DNA from: Rhodocyclaceae bacterium
GTDB lineage: Bacteria; Pseudomonadota; Gammaproteobacteria; Burkholderiales; Rhodocyclaceae
Direction: 5' to 3'
Length of the DNA stretch: 64,000 nt
Assembly: GCA_020445765.1 (NCBI GenBank)
Contig: JAGRFY010000071.1
Coordinates: forward strand, 33,586-97,585
Every line of letters begins with the position of its first letter. Position 1 is the stretch's first letter. Under the pieces are notes generated by a model. It ran no database searches and was not told the DNA's origin. It was given only the letters and a program-made list of their open reading frames with translations. Shown piece after piece: positions 28,018 through 38,000 of the stretch. Both the position numbers and the translations under genes were made by a program.

Positions 28018-29574
28018 TCATCGCCGCACCGTCACCGAGATCGGACCACGCACATGGATGCCGTGGGGATGGTACAGCTCGATGAAGTAGGTGCCTGGCG
28101 GCAGGCTGCGCCATTCGAGATCGCCAACCTCGGCGAGGCGGACCCGCCGGCTGCCGCCGTTGTCGTCGTCGCTGCGCGCGAACAAGCCGTAGCCGACACG
28201 CCAGAGCGTGACGAAGAACGCCAGCCCCGCGGCACGCGGATGTTCTGGCTCGGGCAACAGCACCACCCGGACGGAGCCGTTCCGGGCCACCGGGAAGTGG
28301 CGCGACTCGGGAAGGCGGGCGGAGATATCGAAGGTGGACGAGAAGCTGCCCGAGCTGAAGCGCGGCGTGAATTGCGTTTCTCTGGGTACGCGACCGGCAA
28401 GCTGGCTACCCAGCTCGCCGACATCCGGCGACCCCCCGGAGGGCAGCACTTCCGAGGCGACGACCTCTCGATCCTCGGGCCAGCGCTCGGCATTGACCCG
28501 GCGGTACGACGTGCGGCCGGTCCAGCCTTCGGTCCGCCGCTGCGTGGCGTCGGCTACGGTCTGGCTCAGGGAGACGCCGCCGGCCACATCGGTCCCCGAA
28601 TTGCAGGAGTCGAAGGCGAGCGTGGCGTCGGTTGCGAATGGCAGCGGCGTCAGGCTGCGCGCGTCGCTGAGCGACAAGCCGTAGTTGGGCAGACCGGGCC
28701 ACCCGTAGCGCAGGGTCATGAGCCCGGGCAGGCCGTGACTATAGGCGTTCAGACGCACGATGGACCCGGTTGGGAATGCGCCGATGAGCTCTGGCAGGGA
28801 ATGGTCCTCGTCGATGAAAAATACATAGCGGGGGCCTCGGGCGCGAATCTGGGACGCAGATATGCCGGCCAGCCCGTGGCCAGTGCGTTCGACCAGCCAG
28901 ACCACCGCAGGCGAACTGCCCAGCGCAGAGAACGGGTGGCGTTCGGCCGCACGGATGAACTGGTCGGCATGTCCGGCGCGTTGCTCGCCGGGGCCCGGCG
29001 AGCCGATCACCACCACGTGCCAGCGTTGCCCGGCGGGAAGGTCGGCGGGGGTCGTCACGGCCCCTGGCGCGGGCGATGCCACCTCCCGCTGGATGGCGCT
29101 GCGGCCGCTCCGTGCCTGCTGCAGCGAGTGGGTCAGTTCATGGGCGAGCAGGCGCCTGCCACCTGGCGTGTCCTGACGGTAGGCACCCGGTGCGAACGAG
29201 ATGTCGCTACCCTCGGCGAAAGCCCGCGCCCCCATCGCCTCTGCCCGGCTGCCCGCCTCGGGCCCCTCGTGGAGCCGGATGGCGGACAGATCGGCGCCGA
29301 GGCGGGGTTCGAACCAGCGGCGTTCGCCGCTTGACAGCGGGCGTCCCGTATCGCCGTCGCCCTGCGCCTTCGGCCCTTTCGGGGTGGCGCGAATCGCCGG
29401 TCGCCCGGTGTCGCCGCGGAGCAGGCTGTCGGCGACGCGATCGGCTTCGTGCTCCGAATCGGCGGTCTGGTCGTCGGACGTGAAGAACGGCTGTTCCGTG
29501 CGGCCTCCCTGCCCGAAGAATGGACCCCGGGATGCGTGGCTCCGGCACCAGAATCGTCTGGCGGATCTACGCAA
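28018..29574 (-). CDS. DUF4157 eCIS effector with caspase-like His/Cys pair
   Basis: A 518-residue protein. The N-terminus has two FF motifs (GPFFGQGG, QPFFTSDD) and a SEHEADRVAD segment. A DUF4157 domain follows (about 80-155), with HELTH at 145-149. The next domain (about 185-345) has a Rossmann-like pattern: a first strand WHVVVIGS, then LNAYSHG with H280, then LAFDSCNSG with C324. A YSHG strand end followed by a DSCxSG strand end is the catalytic dyad pattern of caspase, gingipain and CHAT-type peptidases. About 115 C-terminal beta-rich residues follow. It starts with TTG, selected by a perfect GGAGGTGA. It lies 21 bases after the ATPase stop. It is likely cargo; protease activity is inferred. 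Confidence 0.82.
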   Translation of the reverse strand: MRRSARRFWCRSHASRGPFFGQGGRTEQPFFTSDDQTADSEHEADRVADSLLRGDTGRPAIRATPKGPKAQGDGDTGRPLSSGERRWFEPRLGADLSAIRLHEGPEAGSRAEAMGARAFAEGSDISFAPGAYRQDTPGGRRLLAHELTHSLQQARSGRSAIQREVASPAPGAVTTPADLPAGQRWHVVVIGSPGPGEQRAGHADQFIRAAERHPFSALGSSPAVVWLVERTGHGLAGISASQIRARGPRYVFFIDEDHSLPELIGAFPTGSIVRLNAYSHGLPGLMTLRYGWPGLPNYGLSLSDARSLTPLPFATDATLAFDSCNSGTDVAGGVSLSQTVADATQRRTEGWTGRTSYRRVNAERWPEDREVVASEVLPSGGSPDVGELGSQLAGRVPRETQFTPRFSSGSFSSTFDISARLPESRHFPVARNGSVRVVLLPEPEHPRAAGLAFFVTLWRVGYGLFARSDDDNGGSRRVRLAEVGDLEWRSLPPGTYFIELYHPHGIHVRGPISVTVRR

Positions 29575-29577
29575 GGC

Positions 29578-29585
29578 TCACCTCC
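29578..29585 (-). promoter_or_regulatory. Ribosome-binding site fixing a TTG start
   Basis: GGAGGTGA on the minus strand, three bases before the TTG at 29574. Its near-perfect complementarity to the 16S rRNA tail is the reason for choosing TTG over later in-frame codons for the caspase-like effector. Confidence 0.7.
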
Positions 29586-29595
29586 GGATCCCGGC

Positions 29596-30984
29596 TCATT
29601 GCAGGCGGTTCTCCTTGGCGAATTCGCGTCGGATGCTTTCCTCGGCGTCGTGCCGGCGCAGTGTCGACTCACCTCTCGCCAACGCCATCAGGCAGGCATG
29701 ACGAACCGCGTTGGCGATCGCCCCGCCAGACAATTCGTGCTGGTTCGCGAGATCGGCCAGATCGAAGCCCGGCTCCACATCGACCACCTCCGGCAGCATC
29801 CGCCGCCACAGTTCGAGCCGCTCCCGAGCCTTGGGGATCGGGAAATGCACCAGATGCTCGAAACGGCGGCTGAAGGCGGAATCGACGTTATTGGAGAGGT
29901 TGGAGGCGAGGATCGCCAGGCCGTCAAACGCCTCGATCCGCTGGAGCAGGTAGGAAACCTCCTGATTGGCATAGCGGTCGCGGGCATCGCGCACCTGCGC
30001 GCGCTTGCCGAACAGCGCATCGGCCTCGTCGAAGAACAGAATCCAGTTCTTGCGCTCGGCCCGGTCGAAGACGCGGGCGAGGTTCTTCTCGGTCTCGCCG
30101 ATGTATTTCGACACCACCATCGACAGGTCGATGCGAAACACCGGGCGACCGACCGTCTTGCCCAGCAAGGTGGCGGTCAGCGTCTTGCCGGTACCGGGTG
30201 GGCCGAAGAACAGTGCGCGGCAACCCGGACGCAACTTGCCGCGCATTCCCCAATCTTCCATCAGTGTGTGGCCATGCTCGACCCATGCGCGCAACTCGTC
30301 GATCCGCGTCCGGGTCTGCGTCGGTAGCACCAGGGCGTCCCACGCCAGGACGGTGTCCAGGATCTCCGCCGGGAAGTCGGAAGAGAGCCGCGGCGGGCGG
30401 GCCTGTCCGGTCAGGATCAGCTGCGCGATGTCCGGGTCGATCAGCAGCCGCCCGCTCATCGGCGGCTCGCCGGGCGGCGGCGACTCCAGTCTCAGGATGC
30501 CGTCGGCGAATATCGGCAGCCCACCGAGCAGCCGGGTCTGCCAGTGCAACCGGGCATCGAGATCCAGCCCTGCCAGCAGGAACAGCGCCGTGTCGCCGGT
30601 CGGCAGCACACCGCGATGCTGGTGACCCCTGACGCCGCCGAACAGCGCAATATCCCGACCCTGCCCGTGACAAGCCTCGACCGCCCGGTCGAAGAAATCG
30701 GGACGGACATGGGGCGCCAGCGTGATCGTCAGCAGGACGGTCTCGACTTCGTCCATCGGACGGCTGGCGAGGAAGGTCGCGAACGGGCTGCCGTCATCCG
30801 CGTCCGGCATCTCCGGCAATACCGGCGACCCGTCCTGGGCCGCATCCCCCAGTGCCTGCCTCAGCCGGATCTGCGCAAGCTGCTCCAGCCGCCTCAGCCA
30901 TGCGGCCAGCAGGCCGGCCGCGCCGTCGTCCGGTAACGCGGGCGGGGGCGGTATCGCTGGCTCGGGCATGACGTGCTGGTCCAT
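29596..30984 (-). CDS. eCIS AAA+ ATPase (Afp15-like)
   Basis: A 462-residue ATPase. Walker A GPPGTGKT is at 261-268 and Walker B ILFFDEAD at 315-322. VSKYIGETEKNL (291-302) precedes Walker B, and an arginine-finger region (FSRRFEHLVHFP) follows. The N-terminal 240 residues are a family-specific domain. AAA+ ATPases of this type are a core gene of extracellular contractile injection systems (afp15/pvc15), where they are required for particle assembly or cargo handling. The start at MDQHVMPEPA is supported by GGAGGTG; a 29-residue upstream extension is Ala/Arg-rich and rejected. A paralogue with the same Walker and KYIGETEKNL motifs is encoded at 55.8-58.0 kb. Confidence 0.93.
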   Translation of the reverse strand: MDQHVMPEPAIPPPPALPDDGAAGLLAAWLRRLEQLAQIRLRQALGDAAQDGSPVLPEMPDADDGSPFATFLASRPMDEVETVLLTITLAPHVRPDFFDRAVEACHGQGRDIALFGGVRGHQHRGVLPTGDTALFLLAGLDLDARLHWQTRLLGGLPIFADGILRLESPPPGEPPMSGRLLIDPDIAQLILTGQARPPRLSSDFPAEILDTVLAWDALVLPTQTRTRIDELRAWVEHGHTLMEDWGMRGKLRPGCRALFFGPPGTGKTLTATLLGKTVGRPVFRIDLSMVVSKYIGETEKNLARVFDRAERKNWILFFDEADALFGKRAQVRDARDRYANQEVSYLLQRIEAFDGLAILASNLSNNVDSAFSRRFEHLVHFPIPKARERLELWRRMLPEVVDVEPGFDLADLANQHELSGGAIANAVRHACLMALARGESTLRRHDAEESIRREFAKENRLQ

Positions 30985-31039
30985 CGGGCACCTCCGGAAC
31001 GATCCCCGGCGCCTGGCTTGCGCGCCGGGGAGAGATTGC

Positions 31040-33427
31040 TCAGGCGCCGCCGCGGCGGCGCCAGACCACAATCAGGATCAGCAGCAACAGTGCCAGCAGC
31101 AGCCAATAGAGCTTCGGCGGGGTAAGCCAGTCGTGCCCGCCGGCAGCAATGCCCCAGCCAGCCGGTCCCGAATAGATCGTGTCACCCAACAGGGTGACCT
31201 CGATCGGCGTCTCCGCGGTGGTGCCGTCGGCGAAGGTAAAACGGTAGCTGCCGTTCTGGCGGTCCAGCGCCTCGACCGGGCCGCCACCATCGAACCGGAT
31301 CGAACTGCCGAAGCCCGGCCCCAGCAGTCGGCCGCTGGGCCGCCGGAAGGTGGCATCCAGCACCAGCGCGCCGTCGATCATCGACCACGAGAGTTCGGAA
31401 GCATCCAGGTCGATGGTGTCGAAGCGGGCGTAGACGGATTCGTACCAGTGCCGCTGGAGACGCCCGAAAAGGGCATCGTTGCGAGCCGACACGTCATAGA
31501 CGAAATGCACCACGCCGACGGTGTCCGGCAGCCTGAAGGAACCGGTGTAGCGACCGTTGCCCTGATGAGTCATCGTGATCGCATTGGGCGAGAGCTTGAG
31601 CCGGTCGAGAAAGCCGGGATCGCCTGCCACCAACTGGTCATATTTCTGCACGCCCGGGCTGCCCGCATCGTCGGCGCCGGACAGTTCGACCGGATCGCCC
31701 GCCGAAAGCGTGTCGCCCATGTCCGCACCGGGCGTGAATACCCGCACCACCACGTCCGCATCCTCGATCGCGCGGTTCTGGTAATCGAGTTGGACCGAGA
31801 CATCGACCGTGTCGTTGACCTTCTGGACGCGAACATCCGGGGCGCCAGCGATCCTCAGCCGCCGCTCTTCCGCGAAAGCGAAGAGCCGGAACTCGAGGTC
31901 CGGCCTCATTTTAGGCGGCAAGCTCAGGGAGACCCGGTATTCGCCCGACAGGTCGCGCCGCAGCTTGCTTCCCGCCATCCTGTCATTCGCGACGAGCGTG
32001 ATGACACCGGAGTAGTTGCCGTAGATCCGCGGCTGGAAGTCGCCGAGGACATCCGCGCCGTCCCGGGTGACGCGCATCCCCGCCACCAGCTTGAGGAGGT
32101 CCGGCGTCTCGAAATCCCGGCTGAACGCGAACGAGAGCATCACCGCCTCGGCCCCGCGATTGACCTGAAACGGTTCGAGCGCATTGACTCCGGGAACGGC
32201 AGGATCAGGTTGCACCTTGCCGGAGAAATTGGCGATCGACTGCGGGCTGTTGCTCTCGAGCGCGGCACCGATCGAGTTCTGGAAAGTCGCGCCGATGTCG
32301 CTCGGCACCGCATCGACGCCGGTGAAGGTCGAGCCATTGTCGGTGATCAGGCTGGCGCCCCGGTTGTTACCGCCCAGGTTCTCCAGGGTCGAGAGATAGG
32401 TACCGGACGGATTGCCGATCCCGATGGTGACGATCTTGTGCCCGCTGGTCGCCGGGCAGTCCGGCGGATTGATCGGGGTCGCCGGGCTCACGAAGGCACA
32501 GCCGGATTCGGCGATCATCGGCGCGATGTTCTGCTCGCCGTCGGAGAACAGCACGACGACGCGCGGACGGCTCGCATTGTTCGCCTTGGTCATGCCGTCC
32601 GACAGCCCCTGCCCCATCGCGGTCCACCCGCCTGGCGTCAGATTCAGAAGGGTCGGAATATTGGCGAACGAGGCCGAAGGGTTGCCGCCGCTCAGCACGT
32701 CGAACATCGCCGTCGACGAGGCATTGACCGAGGTATCGAAGAAGGTCACGCCTACGCGACTGCCAGCCGGCGTGTCACCACCGGCCGCCTGTTCGATGAA
32801 CGGCAGGAAGGTGAGCACTCCTGTCTTGAGTGCGCCCCACCGTGTCCCGGCGCCCGAACTGCTGCCCATGCTGCCCGACTTGTCGAGCACGAAGACCAGG
32901 TCGAAGGCCTGCTTCGGCTGCAGAAGGTCGACGGTGTAGAAATTCTGGCAGGATTCGAAGCCGCCGCCATCGATCGTTCCAGTCAGCGAAAACTGGACGG
33001 TGCCCAGACTGGCCGTGGTCGGTGCGGTCACCGTCACCGGCTGGGACGAACTGACCGAGGCGACGTCAGTCGCCCCCGCCGGCAGCGAAACCGTAAGTCC
33101 GTTGGCACAGGTGAACGAGGTGACGAAACCGCTGCCCGTGGTGGTCGGCGTGCAGGATACCGTCGTCGGAAATCCGGCGGTGGCCGCCAGTTCCCAGAAC
33201 ACGTTCTGACCGACCGGACTGGTCAGGGCGAGGATCTGCTCGCTGACCCCGGCGGTCGTTCCGAAGCTGGCAGAGTTGTTCTGGGCCGGCACACAGGCCG
33301 CCACACCGCTATCGTTCAGATTGAGGTCGATGAGTTGGGCCTGAAGCGGTGTTGCCACCATCAGGACCATGGCAAGCGCCGGCGCAGCGGCAAGGCGCCT
33401 AGTTGCCCCATCCGGTATCAGTCGCAT
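31040..33427 (-). CDS. Exported vWA-domain protein with C-terminal membrane anchor
   Basis: A 795-residue protein with a signal peptide (hydrophobic residues 11-29). A Cys-containing beta-rich region precedes a von Willebrand A domain with an intact MIDAS start, DKSGSMG (Asp182, Ser184, Ser186), and VVVLFSDGEQN as the fourth-strand DG motif. A beta-sandwich C-terminal half follows. The protein ends in one transmembrane helix (LYWLLLALLLLILIVVW) followed by RRRGG. It is placed inside the eCIS operon between tape measure and ATPase. The topology is mostly periplasmic, unlike the cytoplasmic particle, so it may hold particles to the envelope or act in their release. No such role is established; this is inference. 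Confidence 0.85.
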   Translation of the reverse strand: MRLIPDGATRRLAAAPALAMVLMVATPLQAQLIDLNLNDSGVAACVPAQNNSASFGTTAGVSEQILALTSPVGQNVFWELAATAGFPTTVSCTPTTTGSGFVTSFTCANGLTVSLPAGATDVASVSSSQPVTVTAPTTASLGTVQFSLTGTIDGGGFESCQNFYTVDLLQPKQAFDLVFVLDKSGSMGSSSGAGTRWGALKTGVLTFLPFIEQAAGGDTPAGSRVGVTFFDTSVNASSTAMFDVLSGGNPSASFANIPTLLNLTPGGWTAMGQGLSDGMTKANNASRPRVVVLFSDGEQNIAPMIAESGCAFVSPATPINPPDCPATSGHKIVTIGIGNPSGTYLSTLENLGGNNRGASLITDNGSTFTGVDAVPSDIGATFQNSIGAALESNSPQSIANFSGKVQPDPAVPGVNALEPFQVNRGAEAVMLSFAFSRDFETPDLLKLVAGMRVTRDGADVLGDFQPRIYGNYSGVITLVANDRMAGSKLRRDLSGEYRVSLSLPPKMRPDLEFRLFAFAEERRLRIAGAPDVRVQKVNDTVDVSVQLDYQNRAIEDADVVVRVFTPGADMGDTLSAGDPVELSGADDAGSPGVQKYDQLVAGDPGFLDRLKLSPNAITMTHQGNGRYTGSFRLPDTVGVVHFVYDVSARNDALFGRLQRHWYESVYARFDTIDLDASELSWSMIDGALVLDATFRRPSGRLLGPGFGSSIRFDGGGPVEALDRQNGSYRFTFADGTTAETPIEVTLLGDTIYSGPAGWGIAAGGHDWLTPPKLYWLLLALLLLILIVVWRRRGGA

Positions 33428-33431
33428 CGTG

Positions 33432-33439
33432 TCACCTCC
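33432..33439 (-). promoter_or_regulatory. Ribosome-binding site of the vWA gene
   Basis: GGAGGTGA on the minus strand, four bases before the ATG at 33427. It fixes the start at MRLIPDGATR and so exposes the signal peptide; the upstream in-frame ATG twelve codons earlier has no comparable site. Confidence 0.65.
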
Positions 33440-33469
33440 CTTTCCGCTTTCCGCCGAAAGCATCTCTAG

Positions 33470-35032
33470 TCAATCGATCCATCGGACGCTGAGGGGCCGT
33501 TCCATCCACGGCAGCGCGATCAGGCCGAAGCCCCATGGCAGGCGCCCGATCAGCACGTCCTGTGCGCGAGTCTCCACGACGAGGACCGGGCTGCCATCCG
33601 TGTGGGACAGAAGTCCCGGTCGTAGCAGGAACTCCGACCTCAACCAGTCCGGCGAAGCCGAGTGCAGCGCACGCCAGTGGCCCAGAACCGCGGCCAGCAT
33701 CCGGTCCGCCGCAGCGCAGGCCTCCTCATCCGGCAGGTCGGGCAGCAGAACCGCCTCCGGTGCGAGTCCCACGAGAACCTTGGCCAGCACCAGATGCGCC
33801 TCCTCCGCCGTCACGGTGCCGAACGCGACATGCCCGAGTAGCCGGACAGCTCGGTGCCGGGCCTCGGCGACGGCAAAGGAACCGTCGTCGAGGTATCCGC
33901 TGCGGCTGAACAGCTCCGCCAGGAAGGGATGAACCAACACCAGCCCTGCATCGGCCACCGGGATCCGGGTCTGATCGGTTTCTGCCCTCGATCGGGCCGT
34001 GACGGTTCGCGACTGCGGATCGCGACCGAGCGCCGTGTCAGCGCCGGGCGCTCGGGCGAGCATTTCGGAAGACACTTGGCTGGCTGGCCCGGCATCGCCT
34101 GTTGCAGCAGCCTCCGATTCCCCGCCGGACCCGGTTGGCTGGCCCTCTGACGGTGCACGTGCCCCGACGCGGCGCGCCCGCAGGGCCACCAGGAAGTCCT
34201 GCCGGTAGCCCTCGGGCATTGCCCTCAGGACAGCGCGAAGGCGAGGGGCCGCCGTCCCGAGCGCCTGCGCGTCGACAAACAGCGATGCCCATCGCTCGGA
34301 GGAATCGCCACGATGCGGCGCCACCATGCGAGGCCGGGCGACGTGGAGGTCCAGAACCGACTGCCAGAACCGCCACCGCAATTCATGCCGCAATCGCCCC
34401 GGTGCACCGCGCGGCACCAGTGCCGCGGCAAGTCCGGCCGCGGCCCTTCTCGGCGCGGTCGGCAGGCCGCGCGCCAGCAACCGGGCCATCTGCTCGTCCG
34501 AAAGTGCAAGGACGAGCCGTTCCAGGGTCTGCGGATGCGCCGCGGCGCGGATTGCGAGTTCGCCCTGCGCGCCGAGCGGCAGGTCGGCGACCAGCTTCGC
34601 CACCCAGCCTGGCGCGGCCGCAAGGTCTGACCACCACGGCAACCAGCCGTGCATAAGATAGTGTCGGAGCGCCTCCAAGCGCGTCGCCGCCGGCGTCACC
34701 TCCGAGCGACCGATCGCCCGGCCGCGCGGCGCTTCGCGCGCGGCGTCTTCTTCCGCCTCCGGCCACCGGCTCACCCGTGCCAGGCCGTCCTCCGCTGCCG
34801 CGCGCAGTCTGGCGAGGAACAGATCCTGCCAGTCCGGCCCGGATATCCGCCCGAGGTCCAGCTCCAACCGCTCGATCCGGAGCACCCGCGCGCCGGCATG
34901 ACGGTCCAGAACCTGCGCCAGCGCCAACGCCGCTGCACCCTTGCACATGTCCGAGAGTACATTCTGAATTCCTGCCGCCCGGGTGTCGCTTCCGGTGGCT
35001 ATGTCGATGGTCTGACGCATGATCCGGTGCAT
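33470..35032 (-). CDS. eCIS tape-measure protein (CIS_TMP family, Afp14-like)
   Basis: A 520-residue protein. The N-terminal pattern RIERLELDLGRI followed by a helix LARLRAAAEDGL, and the C-terminal blocks DAGLVLVHPFLAELFSRSGYL... (about 365), HLVLAKVLVGL, LGHWRALHSASPDWLRSEFL and a terminal DVLIGRLPWGFGLIALPWM are the signature order of the contractile-injection-system tape-measure family. In the afp and pvc particles this protein sets the length of the tube. The gene follows the baseplate gene by four bases. The middle is Arg/Ala/Gly-rich and less conserved. Confidence 0.88.
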   Translation of the reverse strand: MHRIMRQTIDIATGSDTRAAGIQNVLSDMCKGAAALALAQVLDRHAGARVLRIERLELDLGRISGPDWQDLFLARLRAAAEDGLARVSRWPEAEEDAAREAPRGRAIGRSEVTPAATRLEALRHYLMHGWLPWWSDLAAAPGWVAKLVADLPLGAQGELAIRAAAHPQTLERLVLALSDEQMARLLARGLPTAPRRAAAGLAAALVPRGAPGRLRHELRWRFWQSVLDLHVARPRMVAPHRGDSSERWASLFVDAQALGTAAPRLRAVLRAMPEGYRQDFLVALRARRVGARAPSEGQPTGSGGESEAAATGDAGPASQVSSEMLARAPGADTALGRDPQSRTVTARSRAETDQTRIPVADAGLVLVHPFLAELFSRSGYLDDGSFAVAEARHRAVRLLGHVAFGTVTAEEAHLVLAKVLVGLAPEAVLLPDLPDEEACAAADRMLAAVLGHWRALHSASPDWLRSEFLLRPGLLSHTDGSPVLVVETRAQDVLIGRLPWGFGLIALPWMERPLSVRWID

Positions 35033-35036
35033 CTCG

Positions 35037-38000
35037 TCACCCGTTCAGCAAGGCATTGAGCGCGGCAACCAGGTCGTTGCGCGCCGTCGCCGTGGTCGCC
35101 ACCGGCGCGCCGGGCATGATCTCGGTGTCGAGCCACGCAAAGAAGCGGGCCTCGAACGTGTCGAACGAGCCCGGCGCGGCCGCGCTGCCCGGGACCTCGC
35201 GATCGACCCAGCGGATCTCGGGAAAGATGTGTGCCGGACAGGACTGGCGGATCATCCGGGTAATGTGGCGGCGAAATTCCGGGTCGCGGAACCGGTGCGG
35301 ACGGGCCGGGACGCGGGCGCTTCCGATGCTGGCAAAATCGCGCGCGTGGCCCGAAGGCAGCACCACCACGACGCGGTGGGAATAGGGGTCGGACAGGGCC
35401 GGCCCTTCGCCGTCGGGAATGTCCAGGAAGACGTCGGTGCCGGATTGCGGGCGCAGCAGCAGAGTCTCGACGATGTGGAAGCCCTCGCCGCCGTAGCGAT
35501 CGTAGAGCAGGTCGACGAGCGCATCCCGCGCCACCTCCGCCCCCGGGCGATCGGTAAAGGACGCCGGGGCGGCGGCGATCAGGCGATCGTCGAAATCGAC
35601 GAGGTCGAGCGTCCAGCTGCCGGGTCCCACCTCCAGGATCCGCCAGTGCCAGTCATCGAGCGCGAATTCGAGCATGCGCTCCACATCCGCCTCTGCCGCC
35701 GCCACCGCAGCGGCTTCGGACGGGTCGGAGAACTGCACGGTTGCTTCGAGCATGATTCGGTCGGTATGCCCCGCGCCAGCCCATAGCTGCCACGACTTGA
35801 CGAAGGGCGGCGGCGACGCCGCATCGACGACTGCAAAATGGACGGAAAGCGGCATCAACAGCCTCCGCCGGGTCCGGACGCGCAGACCACTCTGGAAGTC
35901 GATCCGACGCTCCATCGCAGTGCGCGACTGGGCGATCAGCATGTGCGCCAGCCCCTGGCGTACCGGTATCGCCGCCGCCGCCGCCGCCGGGAGGTTCGGG
36001 AAACCGGTCGCGCCGTGCGCGATCACCGGCGTGCCGGCGGCGGTCCCGCTTCGCAGGACATAGCGTCGGTTGTTGCTTCCGCCGAGGTCCATGACGTCGT
36101 AGAAACCGGCCCGCCCCGACAGTCGCAGCACTTCCCGCGCCCGCGCCACCGCCTCGCCCCGGGTCGGAACCGGCACGGGTGCCGCGAACACCGGCGTGCC
36201 CTCCAGCTGCAGTTGCCACCGATATCCCGCGCTGCTCCGCGTCACGGTGATCAGGCCGCCGTCATCCCATTGCGACGGATCACCGAACGCCTGCAAGCGC
36301 AGCGCGTGGAGCCGCCGCAGGGCGTCGAGAAAGGCCGCCTTCGAGCGCAGCAGCGCCCGGTTCACCGCCAGCCGCCGGGCAACGATCCGCTGCGGCAAAG
36401 CGGCCAGGTTGACCGTGGTGCGCAGCAACGCCTTTTGTCCCCAGCGATGCAACTCCTGCCCCCATGCGGCCATGTCCTCGCCCTGACGCGCCAGCAGGTG
36501 ATCGAGCATCCGGTTGCGACGATCCACCGCGGTCTCCCCATCTTCGACCGCGCCGGCCAGGGCGGTGGCGTAGGTGTTGGCCGGGTCGGCGACGAAGGCG
36601 TCCCACGGTGTGCTTGTGTCGCGGCGAACCAGCGCGTCCAGCCCGTCGAGCGAGTACAGAGGTCGAGTGAAGTAGGTGCTGTCCTCGCCCACCGATGGCG
36701 AGAAGAGGCGGTTGATGCTGGCCAACTGCTCGCTGGCGTCGCCGAGGAACTGTTCCATCAGCAGCAGGAAGGCTCGCAACTGCCGCACCTGCTGCTTCCG
36801 CTCCGTGGTCGCATCGGCCGGGAGGCCCACTTCGCTGACGCCATAGATCGCAGGCAGGTCGTACTGGAACGGGTAGTAGTCGCCGATCTCGAATGCCGTC
36901 CCGCCGCTGATCGGCGGTGTCGGCTCATGCTCGGGAAGCCGGGCCGTCGATTCGGCTTCCGCCCGCCGCGCGGCGACCAGCGCCTCGACGCGGGAATGGT
37001 CGTAGGCGATGGCCACATCGTCCCGGACGAACACGATCCGGCACTTGGGCACGCTCAACTGCGGGCGGTGGCGCGCGATGTCGACGAGCCGCAGGCATTC
37101 GGCTGCGCGGGCGGTGATCACCCGGTTGTTGATGAAGTTGGATAGCGACAACTCGGTTACCGCGATCACCTCGCGTCCAAGCGGATTGTCCGGGCTGGGC
37201 CGGGTCGCAGTCGCGCCCCGCTGTGCCAACAGCAGCCTCAGGATGTCCGAGACGAGCACCTTGTCGATCCGCACCAGGCGCTCTCCTTCCGGCGGTGCAA
37301 GCACGCCATGGGCCAGCAGCGGGCCGTCCAGGATGTCTTCGTTACCGAGTCCTTTCGCCCGTGCGGCATCGGCATCGATGAAGCGCAATGGCGGCGTCAG
37401 ACCGCGGTCGATGTCGGTCAGAATGTCAGCCAGGAGTTCTTCCAGCCCGGTCGTCCGGGCCACCTCGATCCGCGCGTTGACGCCGATTTCCTGTATCCGG
37501 GAGACCGCGATCTCCAGCGGCGCTTCGGTGAGGTTGCGCCACGAGCGAAGGTCGCGCCCCACCGTGACGGCTGCCGCCCGGGCCCGGGCCACGCGGTCGA
37601 GGAACTGCGCGCCAAGCGATGTGCCGGGCACCATGCTTTCGACCTCGCCCCGGGCCGCAGCGAGGAGCGGCGGCAACGCGCTGGCCGGAAGCACCGGCGC
37701 ATTGACGACGCGCATGACCAGCCATGTCTCGGTGGCTGCAGGACCGCCCGGCCCGGTGTGATCGAGGCTTGCGCGCCCGTAATAGGTGAGGCTTTCCTCG
37801 AGTTGCCGCCACGGGTTTGCCGGGTTCAGCATCGTGACGGCGGTCAGCGTGCGGTCGCCGTCGAGAAACGGCGCAGCCTCGGGCTCGTCCCAATGGGGGA
37901 GCGCGATCTCGATCGCGACCGTGACGGGGCCGACGGCTGGCTGGAAGCCATATGTGTTGGAATTCAGCGTGTTGTCGCGAAAGGCCAGCAGCGCATCATG

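Noticed and set aside
27178-29334. Long plus-strand frame of 718 codons
   Set aside because: Antisense to the two DUF4157 effectors, without recognisable motifs or a start signal.
23311-29574. DUF4157 HELAH/HELTH motifs as evidence of zinc-protease effectors
   Set aside because: DUF4157 is mainly a delivery-associated domain; catalytic use of its HExxH is not shown by the sequence, so activity was assigned only tentatively and to the C-terminal domains.
30722-33469. Long plus-strand frame of 915 codons
   Set aside because: Antisense to the ATPase and vWA genes; a typical shadow frame in G+C-rich DNA.
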